A model generated the notes under the pieces. The model saw nothing but the letters and a program-made list of their open reading frames with translations, searched no databases and was not told the DNA's origin. A stretch of 64,000 bases of DNA from Candidatus Gastranaerophilales bacterium (GTDB lineage Bacteria > Cyanobacteriota > Vampirovibrionia > Gastranaerophilales > Gastranaerophilaceae). Location: contig CALUUP010000003.1 of the NCBI GenBank assembly GCA_944323985.1, positions 1 to 64,000 on the forward strand, written 5' to 3'. Shown piece after piece: positions 53,286 to 62,377 of this stretch; positions within the stretch are counted from its first letter, which is position 1; each line of letters opens with the position of its first letter. The position numbers and the translations under genes are program-made.

Positions 53286-54365
53286 TTAAATTTGTGCGAG
53301 TTTTTCTAATTTAATTTTTTGATCATATTCAATCAATAAATTAATTAATTCATCTAAATCACCGTCAATAACAGTCCAAACATTTAAGTTTTGTCCAATT
53401 CGATGATCTGTAAGTCTTCCTTGAGGGAAGTTATAAGTTCTGATACGCTCAGATCGATCACCTGTCCCAACTTGTGATCTTCTTAAATCTGTAATTTCTT
53501 GCATTTGTTTTTGAACTTCCATATCATAAAGTTTTGCTTTTAAAATTTGTAAAGCTCTTTCTTTATTCTGAAGTTGAGAACGCTCTTCTGTACAGAAAAT
53601 CATAATGCCTGTAGGTTTATGGAATACTCGAGCAGCTGTTTCAACTTTGTTAACGTTTTGTCCTCCTGCACCGCCTGAACGGGCTGTTGTGATTTCGATA
53701 TCATTCATGTTTAATTCTACTTCAACATCGTCTACTTCAGGCATTACTGCAACTGTAGCTGTTGAAGTATGAACTCTTCCTTGTGATTCAGTAGCCGGAA
53801 CTCTTTGTACACGGTGAACTCCTGATTCATATTTAAGTCTTGAATAAATACTATCACCTTTCATTGAGATAATAACTTCTGAAACACCTCCGGCTTCGCA
53901 TTCGGTTTTACTTAATATTTGAGTTTGCCAACCCATTTTATCTGCATATCGCATATACATTCTCATTAAGTCGCCAGCGAAAATATTTGCTTCGTCTCCT
54001 CCTGCTCCTCCACGGATTTCTAGCATAATATCTTTATCATCCATTGGGTCTCGAGGTAGTAAAAGAATTTTCATTTTTTCTTCATATTCAGGAAGCTTTG
54101 CTTCGTTTTCTTCCATTTCAGTTTTTAAAAACTGTTTCATTTCTTCGTCTTTTTCTTCATGAATAAGTTGTTTTGCTTCTTCTATAGCATCTACAGCTTT
54201 TTTCCAAGAATAATATAATTCAACAGTTTCTTCCATTGATTTACGTTGTTTTGATAAATCTCTGAATGTATTATAATCTTGTATTATTGCAGGATCAGAT
54301 AGTTTTTCTCCGAGTTCTTTATATTTTTCTTCTATCTGGATAATTTTATCTAACATGTCTTTCAT
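53286..54365 (-). CDS. prfA: Peptide chain release factor 1
   Basis: The 359-residue factor reads UAA and UAG. It has the PxT discriminator as [13 protein letters not shown] (190-192) and the GGQ hydrolysis motif ([10 protein letters not shown], 234-236). The start is the ATG at 54365 with GAGGT eight bases upstream; a second in-frame ATG three codons in is possible. It leads the prfA-rnpM-infB-comEC operon. Confidence 0.97.
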   Translation of the reverse strand: MKDMLDKIIQIEEKYKELGEKLSDPAIIQDYNTFRDLSKQRKSMEETVELYYSWKKAVDAIEEAKQLIHEEKDEEMKQFLKTEMEENEAKLPEYEEKMKILLLPRDPMDDKDIMLEIRGGAGGDEANIFAGDLMRMYMRYADKMGWQTQILSKTECEAGGVSEVIISMKGDSIYSRLKYESGVHRVQRVPATESQGRVHTSTATVAVMPEVDDVEVELNMNDIEITTARSGGAGGQNVNKVETAARVFHKPTGIMIFCTEERSQLQNKERALQILKAKLYDMEVQKQMQEITDLRRSQVGTGDRSERIRTYNFPQGRLTDHRIGQNLNVWTVIDGDLDELINLLIEYDQKIKLEKLAQI

Positions 54366-54386
54366 ATTTTGTACCTCTATAAATCA

Positions 54387-54414
54387 AGTATACTTCAAAC
54401 AGATGAAAAGACAA
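54387..54414 (-). promoter_or_regulatory. prfA operon promoter
   Basis: On the minus strand TTGTCT (54409-54414) and TATACT (54387-54392) are spaced 16 bp. Confidence 0.65.
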
Positions 54415-54583
54415 TTTTTTAAAAAAATCTACAAGGTTAATATAGTGTAAAATTATTGTAATAAATACTTGTATATTCGATATATATGTTTTATAATTAT
54501 TTTGTATAAGGTACAATTCCTAGGGATATGTTGTAAAATATGTTGAAAGTTTTTAAGGATATGTTTCGACGTTTTTATATTTT

Positions 54584-54609
54584 TGAAATTTTTCCGTTTA
54601 TGCGGATAT
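54584..54609 (+). promoter_or_regulatory. Possible sigma-28 promoter for flagellin 2
   Basis: TGAA (54584-54587), 14 bases, then GCGGATAT (54602-54609) resembles the sigma-D/FliA pattern TAAA-N15-GCCGATAT (7/8 in the -10). It is weaker than the site at 13157. Confidence 0.4.
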
Positions 54610-54667
54610 TTCGGGTTTTGTTGCTAAATATTATTTTTAAAATCAATTGTGAAAGTGGGGTATTAGT

Positions 54668-56314
54668 TTGTCTTTAACAATTAATACCAATATATCTAGT
54701 TTAATAGCTCAGTCATCACTGAAAAGTTCTACGATATCTTTAAACAATGCAATAGAGAGAATGACTACTGGGTTTAAGATTAATAATGCAAAGGATAATG
54801 CTGCTGGATATTCAATCGCCAATAATATGTCTGTAAAACTTTCTTCATATGATATTGCTGTTGACAATGTTTCTTTAGGTGTAAATTTACTTGATACTGC
54901 TTCAAGTTCTGTTGAATTGGTTTCTTCTCATTTACAGAGAATTAGGGATCTTTCGGAGCAAGCTGCAAATGGAACTTATGGAGAGGAGTCTTTAAGATCT
55001 ATACAAGCAGAAATTGAGGCAAGAATTTTAGAAATCGATAGAGTTATGTCTACGACTGAGTATAATGGAATTAAATTATTTAGCGGTATTGAAACTAATA
55101 TAAATGATGGTTCGGGTGAAGATATTTATGAAGCCAATAGGGTACTAAATCAAACAACTTTTGTATCAGGAGAAACCTATTATTTAACTGATGTTAATGA
55201 TTTATTAAAACTTGAAGAATTAGTGAATAGTGGAGAAAATACTGTAGGTGTAACTTTTGAATTACTGAATAATATTGATATGGATGGTGTAAGTTTTAGA
55301 GGTATTGGGGATAATTATGCAAATAGATTCCGAGGTACTTTTGATGGAAATGGACACATTATTTCAAATTTGACGATTAATTCATCAGGAGATGCTGTGG
55401 GTTTATTTGGAGTTTCTTATGGTACAATAAGGGCTTTAGGTCTAGAAAATTGTGATATTACAGGAAATAATGAAGTTGGTGGTATTACCGGTGGTAATGC
55501 CGGTAGTATTTCCGAGTGTTATGTTTCAGGTAGTATTAATGGAAATTCTTTTGTAGGGGGGCTGGTCGGTAATAATACTACGGGAACTATTTCTAAAAGC
55601 TATTCAAATAGCTCTGTTACTGGTACTGAAGGTATTGGAGGTCTCGTAGGAAGTGTTTATAGTGGCTCTAATATAAGCGAATGTTATGCTACAGGTGGTA
55701 TAACTGGAACTAATTATATTGGAGGATTGGTCGGTTATGCAGATCAGACTCCAAATATAAGCGGATATTTTGATTTACAGTCAACAGGTCAGAGTTCTGG
55801 TATTGGTGTTGGAAATTACAGTGGTACTGTTAGTGGTGTAAATACTTCTGAGCTTGAAAATTTGATTAATCAAGGAGTGCTGTCATGTTTTGATTATGGA
55901 GTTGATGCTGGTGGTGATAAAGACGAGTCTGTTAAGACAATTGTTTTACAAGTTGGAATTGACTCAACTGATAATTCAAAAATCTCGTTTGATACGGATT
56001 TTACTTTTGGTTTGTTTATTGATGTGACAGTTGAAAATGGCGCTAAAAATGCAATTGGAGATATTGATGAAATTTTAGATATTGTAAGTAAAAAACAAAC
56101 AGAATTTGGTTCTATTCAAAATAGGTTGGATTCTGTTTTAGACTCTTTGAGTATAAGTATTGAAAATTTAACATCTTCTTTATCAACAATAAAAGATGCT
56201 GATATTGCAGAGGAATCAAGTTCTTATATTAAATCTCAAATATTACAGCAGGCAAGTGCAACTTTGTTGTCAACAGCAAATCAAAATCCTAGTATTGCAT
56301 TACAATTAGTTTAA
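54668..56314 (+). CDS. Flagellin with inserted GLUG-repeat domain
   Basis: The 548-residue flagellin has D0/D1 N-terminus (INTNISSLIAQSSL; IERMTTGFKINNAKDNAAGY at 29-48; LQRIRDLSEQAANGTYGEE at 89-107) and C-terminus (NLTSSLSTIKDADIAEESSS to IALQLV). Between residues about 150 and 420 it carries a GLUG-type beta-strand domain with repeated (V/I)GGLVG units: VGGLVGNNTTGTISKSYSNS, IGGLVGSVYSGSNISECY, IGGLVGYADQTPNISGYF. It sits just before a flagellin LQVG strand (residues 427-430), at the point where flagellin 1 has only eight residues. TTG start at 54668 after AGTGGGG. Exported by the flagellar apparatus; the insert would face the outside of the filament. Confidence 0.9.
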   Translation: MSLTINTNISSLIAQSSLKSSTISLNNAIERMTTGFKINNAKDNAAGYSIANNMSVKLSSYDIAVDNVSLGVNLLDTASSSVELVSSHLQRIRDLSEQAANGTYGEESLRSIQAEIEARILEIDRVMSTTEYNGIKLFSGIETNINDGSGEDIYEANRVLNQTTFVSGETYYLTDVNDLLKLEELVNSGENTVGVTFELLNNIDMDGVSFRGIGDNYANRFRGTFDGNGHIISNLTINSSGDAVGLFGVSYGTIRALGLENCDITGNNEVGGITGGNAGSISECYVSGSINGNSFVGGLVGNNTTGTISKSYSNSSVTGTEGIGGLVGSVYSGSNISECYATGGITGTNYIGGLVGYADQTPNISGYFDLQSTGQSSGIGVGNYSGTVSGVNTSELENLINQGVLSCFDYGVDAGGDKDESVKTIVLQVGIDSTDNSKISFDTDFTFGLFIDVTVENGAKNAIGDIDEILDIVSKKQTEFGSIQNRLDSVLDSLSISIENLTSSLSTIKDADIAEESSSYIKSQILQQASATLLSTANQNPSIALQLV

Positions 56315-56392
56315 TTTTATTTTAAGATATTTTCTTTTGTAACTTTACTTTTAAGCTTTAGCAAAGTATTATCTAGTTAAGGGAGAAAAAGT

Positions 56393-57427
56393 ATGAAAGA
56401 ACAACTTGAAAATATTTATTCATCAGCAAAAGCTGATATTGAAAAAGCTCAAAATATTAATAATCTTGATGAAATAAGACTTAAGTATTTAAGTAGAAAA
56501 GGTGAGTTTAATTCTATAAAAAAAGGCTTGAAAGATTTATCAGATGAGGATAAAAGAGTTGTCGGAGCTTTAGCTAACCAAATTACTCAAGATTTAGAAA
56601 ATTTGTTAAAAGAGAAGCACGAGTTGTTTTATCAAAAAGAATTGAATGAAAAATTGCAAAAAGAGAGAATTGATATAACTTTAAGTGGTAAGTATATTCC
56701 TGAAGGAAAAGTTCATCCGCTTACTTCTACTACAAATGAGATTGTATCAATATTTCAAAATTTAGGATTTTCAGTTGTGTCTCCTGAATTGTCTCCAGAA
56801 GTTGAGACAGAATATTATAATTTTGATATGTTAAATGTGCCAAAAGATCATCCGGCAAGAGATGTTCAAGATACTTTTTATGTAAAAGGTATGCCGAATG
56901 TTGTTTTAAGAAGTCAGACTTCTGGGGCACAAATTCATGTTATGGAAAATCAAAAGCCTCCTATAAAGGTAATTGCACCTGGTAGAGTTTATAGAAATGA
57001 AAATATTAATGCAAGAAAGAATAATTTCTTTCATCAAATTGAAGGTTTGTATGTAGATAAAGATATTACATTTGGAGACTTAAAAGGTGTTCTAAATGAA
57101 TTTATAAGATTGTATTTTGGTGCAGCTCGTCCTACACGTTTTAGAAGTAGCTTTTTCCCTTTTACAGAGCCTTCTGCAGAAGTTGATGTTCAGTGTATTA
57201 TGTGTCAAGGAAAAGGTTGTAGAACTTGTTCTGGAACTGGTTGGTTAGAAGTACTTGGCTGTGGTATGGTAGATGTTAATGTTCTTAGAGGCGTTGGTAT
57301 TGATCCTGATGTATATTCAGGTTTCGCGTTTGGTATGGGTGTTGAAAGACTTGCTATGCTTAAATATGCTATTGATGATATAAGATTATTCTTTAATAAT
57401 GATAAGAGATTTTTAGAGCAGTTCTAA
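56393..57427 (+). CDS. pheS: Phenylalanyl-tRNA synthetase alpha subunit
   Basis: The 344-residue subunit has the class II catalytic core: EVETEYYNFDMLNVPKDHPA (motif 1/2 area), LRSQTSGAQIHVME, FHQIEGLYVD and the C-terminal GFAFGMGVERLAMLKY. The N-terminal coiled-coil arm is present. It charges tRNA-Phe with PheT, which is not in the window. GGGAG precedes the ATG. It overlaps the next gene by one base. Confidence 0.97.
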   Translation: MKEQLENIYSSAKADIEKAQNINNLDEIRLKYLSRKGEFNSIKKGLKDLSDEDKRVVGALANQITQDLENLLKEKHELFYQKELNEKLQKERIDITLSGKYIPEGKVHPLTSTTNEIVSIFQNLGFSVVSPELSPEVETEYYNFDMLNVPKDHPARDVQDTFYVKGMPNVVLRSQTSGAQIHVMENQKPPIKVIAPGRVYRNENINARKNNFFHQIEGLYVDKDITFGDLKGVLNEFIRLYFGAARPTRFRSSFFPFTEPSAEVDVQCIMCQGKGCRTCSGTGWLEVLGCGMVDVNVLRGVGIDPDVYSGFAFGMGVERLAMLKYAIDDIRLFFNNDKRFLEQF

Positions 57428-58128
57428 TGAATAAGTTTTGTTTGAGTTTATTGTTTTTTATAGTTAGTTCTGTTACATCAATCGTTTTAGCAAGTTCTGA
57501 GAATTATCTTTTCGATCCTAATAAAATTAATAAAGAACAGGCTTATGTTAGTACAGTTGGGTTTAATTTGTTAAATTCAAATGGTATTGAAAAGAGGGCT
57601 GTTTTCTTTTTAGATAATTCAAATAGAATAAACGCATTTTCTACAAATAGTTCAAGACAAATTATTATATATAGAGGAATGTTTACCTTGCTAACTAGTG
57701 ATGATGAGTTAGCAGCAGTTTTAGCTCATGAAATTTCTCATAATGTAGATTCGTATAATGGTATTTTTAGAGGTTTTTTTAATCATTTTAATTATGTATT
57801 GTCTCCTCATAAATATGAATATAAGTCTGATAAGCGTGCAATAGATTATATGGTTAATGCAGGATATCATCCTGTCGCAATGATTATTGTGATGAATAAA
57901 ATTTTCCCTCAGTATAGATATGATTGGTGCAGTTCTCATCCATTAACTTCCCGAAGAATGATGGAAGTGTACGAATACATTTATAAAAAATATCCTGAAT
58001 TTTTAGTAAATAATCCTTATAAGAAAAATATTTATTATCAAAATTTTTTATTAAACTCTAAAGAAAATCGTGCTAAGTTTCAAGAAAAAATAAAAAATGA
58101 TTCAAAGAAAAAAGTTAAATATATGTAA
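57427..58128 (+). CDS. Secreted M48-type zinc metallopeptidase
   Basis: The 233-residue protein has a signal peptide (FCLSLLFFIVSSVTSIVLAS) and a compact M48 domain: HEISH at 101-105, with a Glu at 131 in the EYKSDKRAIDYM helix as third ligand. It therefore resembles BepA-like periplasmic proteases that handle misfolded outer-membrane proteins, but lacks the C-terminal TPR part. Its start shares a base with the pheS stop (TAATG). Confidence 0.85.
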   Translation: MNKFCLSLLFFIVSSVTSIVLASSENYLFDPNKINKEQAYVSTVGFNLLNSNGIEKRAVFFLDNSNRINAFSTNSSRQIIIYRGMFTLLTSDDELAAVLAHEISHNVDSYNGIFRGFFNHFNYVLSPHKYEYKSDKRAIDYMVNAGYHPVAMIIVMNKIFPQYRYDWCSSHPLTSRRMMEVYEYIYKKYPEFLVNNPYKKNIYYQNFLLNSKENRAKFQEKIKNDSKKKVKYM

Positions 58129-58774
58129 AGTTTTTATTTCATTATTTATTTTATGTTCAATGTTTTCTTCACAAGTTTTTGCTTTTATTGAAGATGATTT
58201 TGTCAATTCTACTTTAGATAAGAATTTGAAGATAAAACCAAGAGTTTATTATTTTATTGAAGACGACTTTGTCGAAATTAGCCAAAATAAATCTTTTAAG
58301 AAAAATAAAGTTATTATACAAGAAGAACTACCTACTCATAGTTCGAGTTTTAATAGGAAAATATTTCAAATTCGTGAATTTGATAATTCTATCCCTATTT
58401 TTATAAAAATTAAAAAGAATTTAACAACAAAACAAAAACCTGAAGAGGGCGAAATAATAGAGTTTGAAGCTGTGAAGGAATTTAAAATAAAAAATAAAGT
58501 ATATCCAGAAGGAACAGTAATAAAAGCAAGAGTAGAAAATGTTTCTCCTAATTATACTATTGGTACTCCAGCAGATATTGTTATTGGAAATTTTCAGTTG
58601 GAAGGGGAAGTATTAAGGGGAGAAATCTCAAAAACAGGAGCTAATAGAGCTTTATGGGTTAAGCCTATTTCTTATGTCGGGACTTTTTTCTTTGGGGCGG
58701 GTGCATTTTTGTTATTTATAAGAGGCGGGCATGCAAAGATTAATCAAAGTGAAATTTTTACTATTTATTATTAA
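58097..58774 (+). CDS. Secreted protein with duplicated FIEDDFV motif
   Basis: The 225-residue protein has a signal peptide (KVFISLFILCSMFSSQVFA), two copies of FIEDDFV at 30-36 and 53-59 separated by 16 residues, a beta-rich middle domain (IPIFIKIKKNLTT ... EAVKEFKIKNKVYPEGTVIK), and a C-terminal hydrophobic helix (ISYVGTFFFGAGAFLLFI). It overlaps the M48 peptidase gene by 32 bases and converges on sdaAA with 14 bases overlap. The family is not recognised; a periplasmic lipid- or cell-wall-linked role is only a guess. Confidence 0.7.
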   Translation: MIQRKKLNICKVFISLFILCSMFSSQVFAFIEDDFVNSTLDKNLKIKPRVYYFIEDDFVEISQNKSFKKNKVIIQEELPTHSSSFNRKIFQIREFDNSIPIFIKIKKNLTTKQKPEEGEIIEFEAVKEFKIKNKVYPEGTVIKARVENVSPNYTIGTPADIVIGNFQLEGEVLRGEISKTGANRALWVKPISYVGTFFFGAGAFLLFIRGGHAKINQSEIFTIYY

Positions 58775-59639
58775 ATAATTTTTTTTCTAATTCAATTGCA
58801 GTTTTAGTTTTAGCAAGTCCACCTTGAGAAGTTTCTTTAAGTAGCGGTGACATTAGTTGTCCGGTAATTTTTAATGTATCTACTATTTCATCTAGAGGAA
58901 TTTTACTTTCAACTCCACATAAAGCTAATTCTGATGCTGTAACGGCATGAATTGCTAAAAACGCATTTCTTTTTATACAAGGAACTTCTACCAATCCACA
59001 AACAGGGTCACAAGTTAAGCCAAGTATATTTTTCAAAGCAAGTGAAGTTGCTTGTATAATTTCATTATTGTCGCCACCCATCATTTGTGTTAAAGCTGCT
59101 GCTGCCATTGCAGAAGCTACTCCACATTCAGCTTGGCAACCAGCTACAGCTCCTGCTAATTGGACTTTGTTAGATACGATAAGACCAGTTAGACCTGCAG
59201 TGATAAGTCCATTGAGTTGTTCTGTTTCTGAAATGTTTTTTTCTTCCGCAACTGCTATTATTACTGATGGAACAATGCCGCAAGAGCCTGCTGTTGGACA
59301 AGCTACGATTCTTCCCATTCGTAAATTTTCTTCTGCTGTTGCAAGTGCATATGTTGTGATTTTTTCAAAAATCTTTCCCAGAATCGAACCTTTTGTTTGA
59401 TAGCCTTTTTGAAGTTTTTCACAATCATCACCGCACCAATTACTTATTGATTTTTCGTTAGAAAGTAAGCCGCTTTTTATTGCGTCTTTCATTGCTAATA
59501 ATGTCTCAAGTGTTCTTATTTTTATTACATCAAAAGTTTCATCTTGTATTTTTGATTCTTCTTCTAATGCAATTTCATATATTTTTTTGTTTTCATTTTC
59601 ACATTTGTTAATTAATTCTTCAAACGATAGTATTGCCAT
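58761..59639 (-). CDS. sdaAA: L-serine dehydratase alpha subunit
   Basis: The 292-residue subunit carries the 4Fe-4S ligand cysteines in PTAGSCGIVPSVI, GCQAECGVASAM and LTCDPVCGLVEVPCI. With SdaAB it turns L-serine into pyruvate and ammonia. The start codon shares a base with the SdaAB stop (TAATG). It is the anaerobe-type two-subunit enzyme. Confidence 0.96.
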   Translation of the reverse strand: MAILSFEELINKCENENKKIYEIALEEESKIQDETFDVIKIRTLETLLAMKDAIKSGLLSNEKSISNWCGDDCEKLQKGYQTKGSILGKIFEKITTYALATAEENLRMGRIVACPTAGSCGIVPSVIIAVAEEKNISETEQLNGLITAGLTGLIVSNKVQLAGAVAGCQAECGVASAMAAAALTQMMGGDNNEIIQATSLALKNILGLTCDPVCGLVEVPCIKRNAFLAIHAVTASELALCGVESKIPLDEIVDTLKITGQLMSPLLKETSQGGLAKTKTAIELEKKLFNNK

Positions 59640-60292
59640 TATTTTAACTTTCTTATATTGGTTACAAAGTAAACGTCTTTTATATTTTTAACTTTTTCAA
59701 CAACGTCATCTCCTATTGGAATATCAAGAGCTATATACATACTTGCTTGTCCTCCTTTAGAACTTCTTCCGCAATGAAGAGATGCTATATTTACTTTTTG
59801 TTTTTGTATAATCTCACTTACTGTTGAAATCATTCCGGGTTTATCTTTGTACATAAGTAGTAATGTATCATATGAACCGTTTATATCAGTATTAAATCCG
59901 TTAATGCTGTTAATTCTGATTTCTCCTGCACCTACAGAGTCTCCCGAGATTGTCATTTTATCATCAATAATTATATCGACGGAATTTGGATGTCTGGAAA
60001 TATCTTGAATGTAATCATATGAATATTCTATATTTTTGACTGTTTCAAAAATGTTTTTTATAGAACTATCGTCAACTTGATATCCAAGAATTCCTGCTAA
60101 GAGTCCTTTATCGGTTCCGTGACCAAAACCCGTTGTCGCAAAAGAATTATAAAGTATAAACTTTACTTTTGAGAAAGGGTTATTGTATATGTTTCTTGCC
60201 ATTAAACCTAAACGAACAGCTCCAGCGGTATGAGAACTTGATGGACCAACCATTATTGGAGAAATTACTGAAAAAATAGATTTTTGTTCCAT
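59639..60292 (-). CDS. sdaAB: L-serine dehydratase beta subunit
   Basis: The 217-residue subunit has the VGPSSSHTAGAVRLGLMARN motif, SFATTGFGHGTDKGL and a C-terminal ACT domain (LLLMYKDKPGMISTVSEIIQ then SLHCGRSSKGGQASMYIAL) that normally senses serine. The start is the ATG at 60292 after AGGAAG; the longer frame (to 60370) reads into the previous gene and has a poor basic leader. It is coupled to sdaAA and lies three bases after the receiver gene. Confidence 0.95.
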   Translation of the reverse strand: MEQKSIFSVISPIMVGPSSSHTAGAVRLGLMARNIYNNPFSKVKFILYNSFATTGFGHGTDKGLLAGILGYQVDDSSIKNIFETVKNIEYSYDYIQDISRHPNSVDIIIDDKMTISGDSVGAGEIRINSINGFNTDINGSYDTLLLMYKDKPGMISTVSEIIQKQKVNIASLHCGRSSKGGQASMYIALDIPIGDDVVEKVKNIKDVYFVTNIRKLK

Positions 60293-60294
60293 TT

Positions 60295-60903
60295 TTAATA
60301 ATCTTCCTCGTCTTCGTCTTTTCCACCGTTTATATAATTTGACATTATATTGTATAAAGAATTTTGCCAATCACTATTTTTTTCAAGAAAGAAATCTGCA
60401 CCTCTATTTTTACATTGTTGTTCTATTTCTTTACGAGGAGATGCAGTTATAACGCCTACTATGGTCTTAGTTCCAGCAGAAAGAGCTAATTTCTTTAGTT
60501 CTGTTAATAGTATAAAACCCTCTCTTTCTGTTGGTATAAATAAATCCATAACAACATATTCATATTTTCTTTTTTTAAATTTATTTACAGCATCGTATAT
60601 TTCTTGTGAGCAGTCTATATCATAGTTGAATTCTGATAATAATACTTTTAATTGATAAGTTATTACTCCTAAATCATCAACAATTAATATGGCAGGACCA
60701 GAAGGTGCTTCTTCTTCAGTAATAGGAGATATTGCTTTACTTTGTATTGGTTTTTTAGCATTTGCATTTAATTCTTTTAAGGTATCTACTATATTCAAGA
60801 GTTGTTTTTTTAAGTCTATTAAATCAAAATTTTTTGGACATTTTGAGTTTGTAATATTGAAAAATAGTTCTAAAAATTCATCATCTAAGTCGATTGTTGC
60901 CAT
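60295..60903 (-). CDS. Stand-alone response-regulator receiver protein
   Basis: The 202-residue protein has an N-terminal helical segment (residues 1-65, unrecognised) and a CheY-like receiver domain: acidic pair Asp76-Asp77 (LIVDDLG), phospho-acceptor Asp120 (VVMDLFIP), Thr153 (ITAS), and Lys175 (FLEKN). The catalytic residues are complete, so it is likely phosphorylated. There is no output domain. Encoded immediately upstream of sdaAB-sdaAA, with an unusual C-terminal acidic tail (KDEDEEDY). Confidence 0.85.
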   Translation of the reverse strand: MATIDLDDEFLELFFNITNSKCPKNFDLIDLKKQLLNIVDTLKELNANAKKPIQSKAISPITEEEAPSGPAILIVDDLGVITYQLKVLLSEFNYDIDCSQEIYDAVNKFKKRKYEYVVMDLFIPTEREGFILLTELKKLALSAGTKTIVGVITASPRKEIEQQCKNRGADFFLEKNSDWQNSLYNIMSNYINGGKDEDEEDY

Positions 60904-61026
60904 ATACTACTCCTAGTAAATTATCTGTTTTAGTATATCATATTGTCTGTATGCTTGTAAATAAGTTAAATACATTATTGTATATGTTCCTTTGTATGGA
61001 TTATTTTTATTTTTACTTTCTTGAGT

Positions 61027-61032
61027 TATAAT
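61027..61032 (+). promoter_or_regulatory. -10 box giving a probable leaderless mRNA
   Basis: TATAAT at 61027-61032 lies six bases before the ATG at 61039. No Shine-Dalgarno is visible and no good -35 box is seen, so the call rests on the -10 alone. Confidence 0.4.
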
Positions 61033-61038
61033 TGCATT

Positions 61039-61905
61039 ATGAAGAAGTTATTTTTATTAATTTTATTATTAGTTTCTATTTCAAATTCTGTTTTTGCGGA
61101 AGATTTTTCAAAGAAAAGTTTTTTAAGTTATTTTAAAGATGATACACGTGAGATAAAAGCTTTATTGAATTCGCAAGTTAGGTATGCTAATAAAACTAAT
61201 TTTAAGAAATTTATTTCGACTTATGATGAAAATTATTTAAATGCAGATGGTTTAGATTTAGAAAAATACTCTGCATTGGTTAAAGATGTTTGGAATTGTT
61301 ACGATAACATTGTCTATGATATAGAGGTAAAAAATATTCAGATTGATGGTGATAAAGCTACTGTTGATGTTATTGAAACTTCTAAGGCAGAGATTCCTTC
61401 TGAAGCTAGTATGGATGGGACTTTAAGTAGTGTTTCTAACAGTGTCTACTATTTAAAAAAGGTTGATGGGAAGTGGAAGGTTTATTCTGATAAAGTAAGA
61501 ACGGAAAATACCTCTATGCTTTATGGAGATGCAAGGTTATTAGATATCTCATTGACAGCTCCTAATGAAATTGAAGCTAATACAGAATATACTGCATCTT
61601 TAGAATTTGTGCCTCCTGAAGGCGTTATAGCTATTGCGTCTATTGCTAATGATAAAGTTGAATATCCTCAAAAACAAGCAAAAGAAGTTTTTAGGAAATT
61701 ACCCGAAGATAATATTTTAGAGAGATTATTTGTTTCTAATTCTGACAATATGAATGAATACGTTATAGCCTCAATAGGTTTAACAAAAGCTGATGTGACT
61801 GATTTGAGTATAAAATTAAGTTTAACTGGTTTCGGTTATCAAATAACTCGAGTAAATGTTATTCCTGTTAAAAAGGAGAATAATGTCGAAGAAAATATCA
61901 AATAA
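61039..61905 (+). CDS. Secreted beta-rich protein, unknown
   Basis: The 288-residue protein starts at the ATG at 61039 (MKKLFLLILLLVSISNSVFA signal peptide), not at 61021. After the signal it has an NTF2-like region (TNFKKFISTYDENYLNADGL to SVYYLKKVDGKWKVYSDK), which is a typical cyanobacterial/secretory motif with the YxxxxDGKWK strand, and a second beta domain (IEANTEYTASLEFVPPEGV). A -10 box ends six bases before the ATG, so the mRNA may be leaderless. It overlaps lspA by 23 bases. Confidence 0.7.
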   Translation: MKKLFLLILLLVSISNSVFAEDFSKKSFLSYFKDDTREIKALLNSQVRYANKTNFKKFISTYDENYLNADGLDLEKYSALVKDVWNCYDNIVYDIEVKNIQIDGDKATVDVIETSKAEIPSEASMDGTLSSVSNSVYYLKKVDGKWKVYSDKVRTENTSMLYGDARLLDISLTAPNEIEANTEYTASLEFVPPEGVIAIASIANDKVEYPQKQAKEVFRKLPEDNILERLFVSNSDNMNEYVIASIGLTKADVTDLSIKLSLTGFGYQITRVNVIPVKKENNVEENIK

Positions 61906-62377
61906 AGGTAAGATATTTTATTTTTGTTTTGCAACTGTTTTTTTTGTGTTGTTTGATAAATATTTTACAAGTTTGATTTTGGATAATTTGCAAAATTTTC
62001 CGGAAAATTCACTTATTGGTTTGACGTATGTTGAAAATACAGGTGCTGCATTTAGTATATTAGAAAATTATAAGTTGTTTCTTGTTTTATTTGCTATTAT
62101 TGCAATGTGTATGATAGCGGTTACTTTAATTAAAAATATTAAAAAAGCTTCAACTTTTGCGGTATTATGGACATCTTTTCTTGTAGCGGGTATTTTTTGT
62201 AATATGTATGAAAGAATTATTTTTGGTTTTGTTCGAGATTTTATAAAGTTAAATTTTGTTAATTTTCCTGTATTTAATATATCTGATATTTTTATTAATG
62301 TTGGTGTTTTTGCTATAGTTATAATTATTATAAAGAATAATTATTCAACAAAAATTAATGAAAATAGTAGTAGATGA
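61883..62377 (+). CDS. lspA: Lipoprotein signal peptidase
   Basis: The 164-residue membrane protease cuts prolipoproteins. It has four helices, NTGAAFSILEN, the catalytic Asp in GFVRDFIKL and the second in FNISDIF. The usual GGALGNLIDR reads AGIFCNMYER here, a divergence outside the catalytic pair. The start is the ATG at 61883 with AAGGAG seven bases upstream. It overlaps rluD by 20 bases. Confidence 0.93.
   Translation: MSKKISNKGKIFYFCFATVFFVLFDKYFTSLILDNLQNFPENSLIGLTYVENTGAAFSILENYKLFLVLFAIIAMCMIAVTLIKNIKKASTFAVLWTSFLVAGIFCNMYERIIFGFVRDFIKLNFVNFPVFNISDIFINVGVFAIVIIIIKNNYSTKINENSSR

Larger units (their letters stand above)
54366..54667. other. Intergenic region between prfA and flagellin 2
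   Basis: The region holds the minus-strand prfA promoter and a possible sigma-28 promoter for the plus-strand flagellin. Nothing else is supported. Confidence 0.7.
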
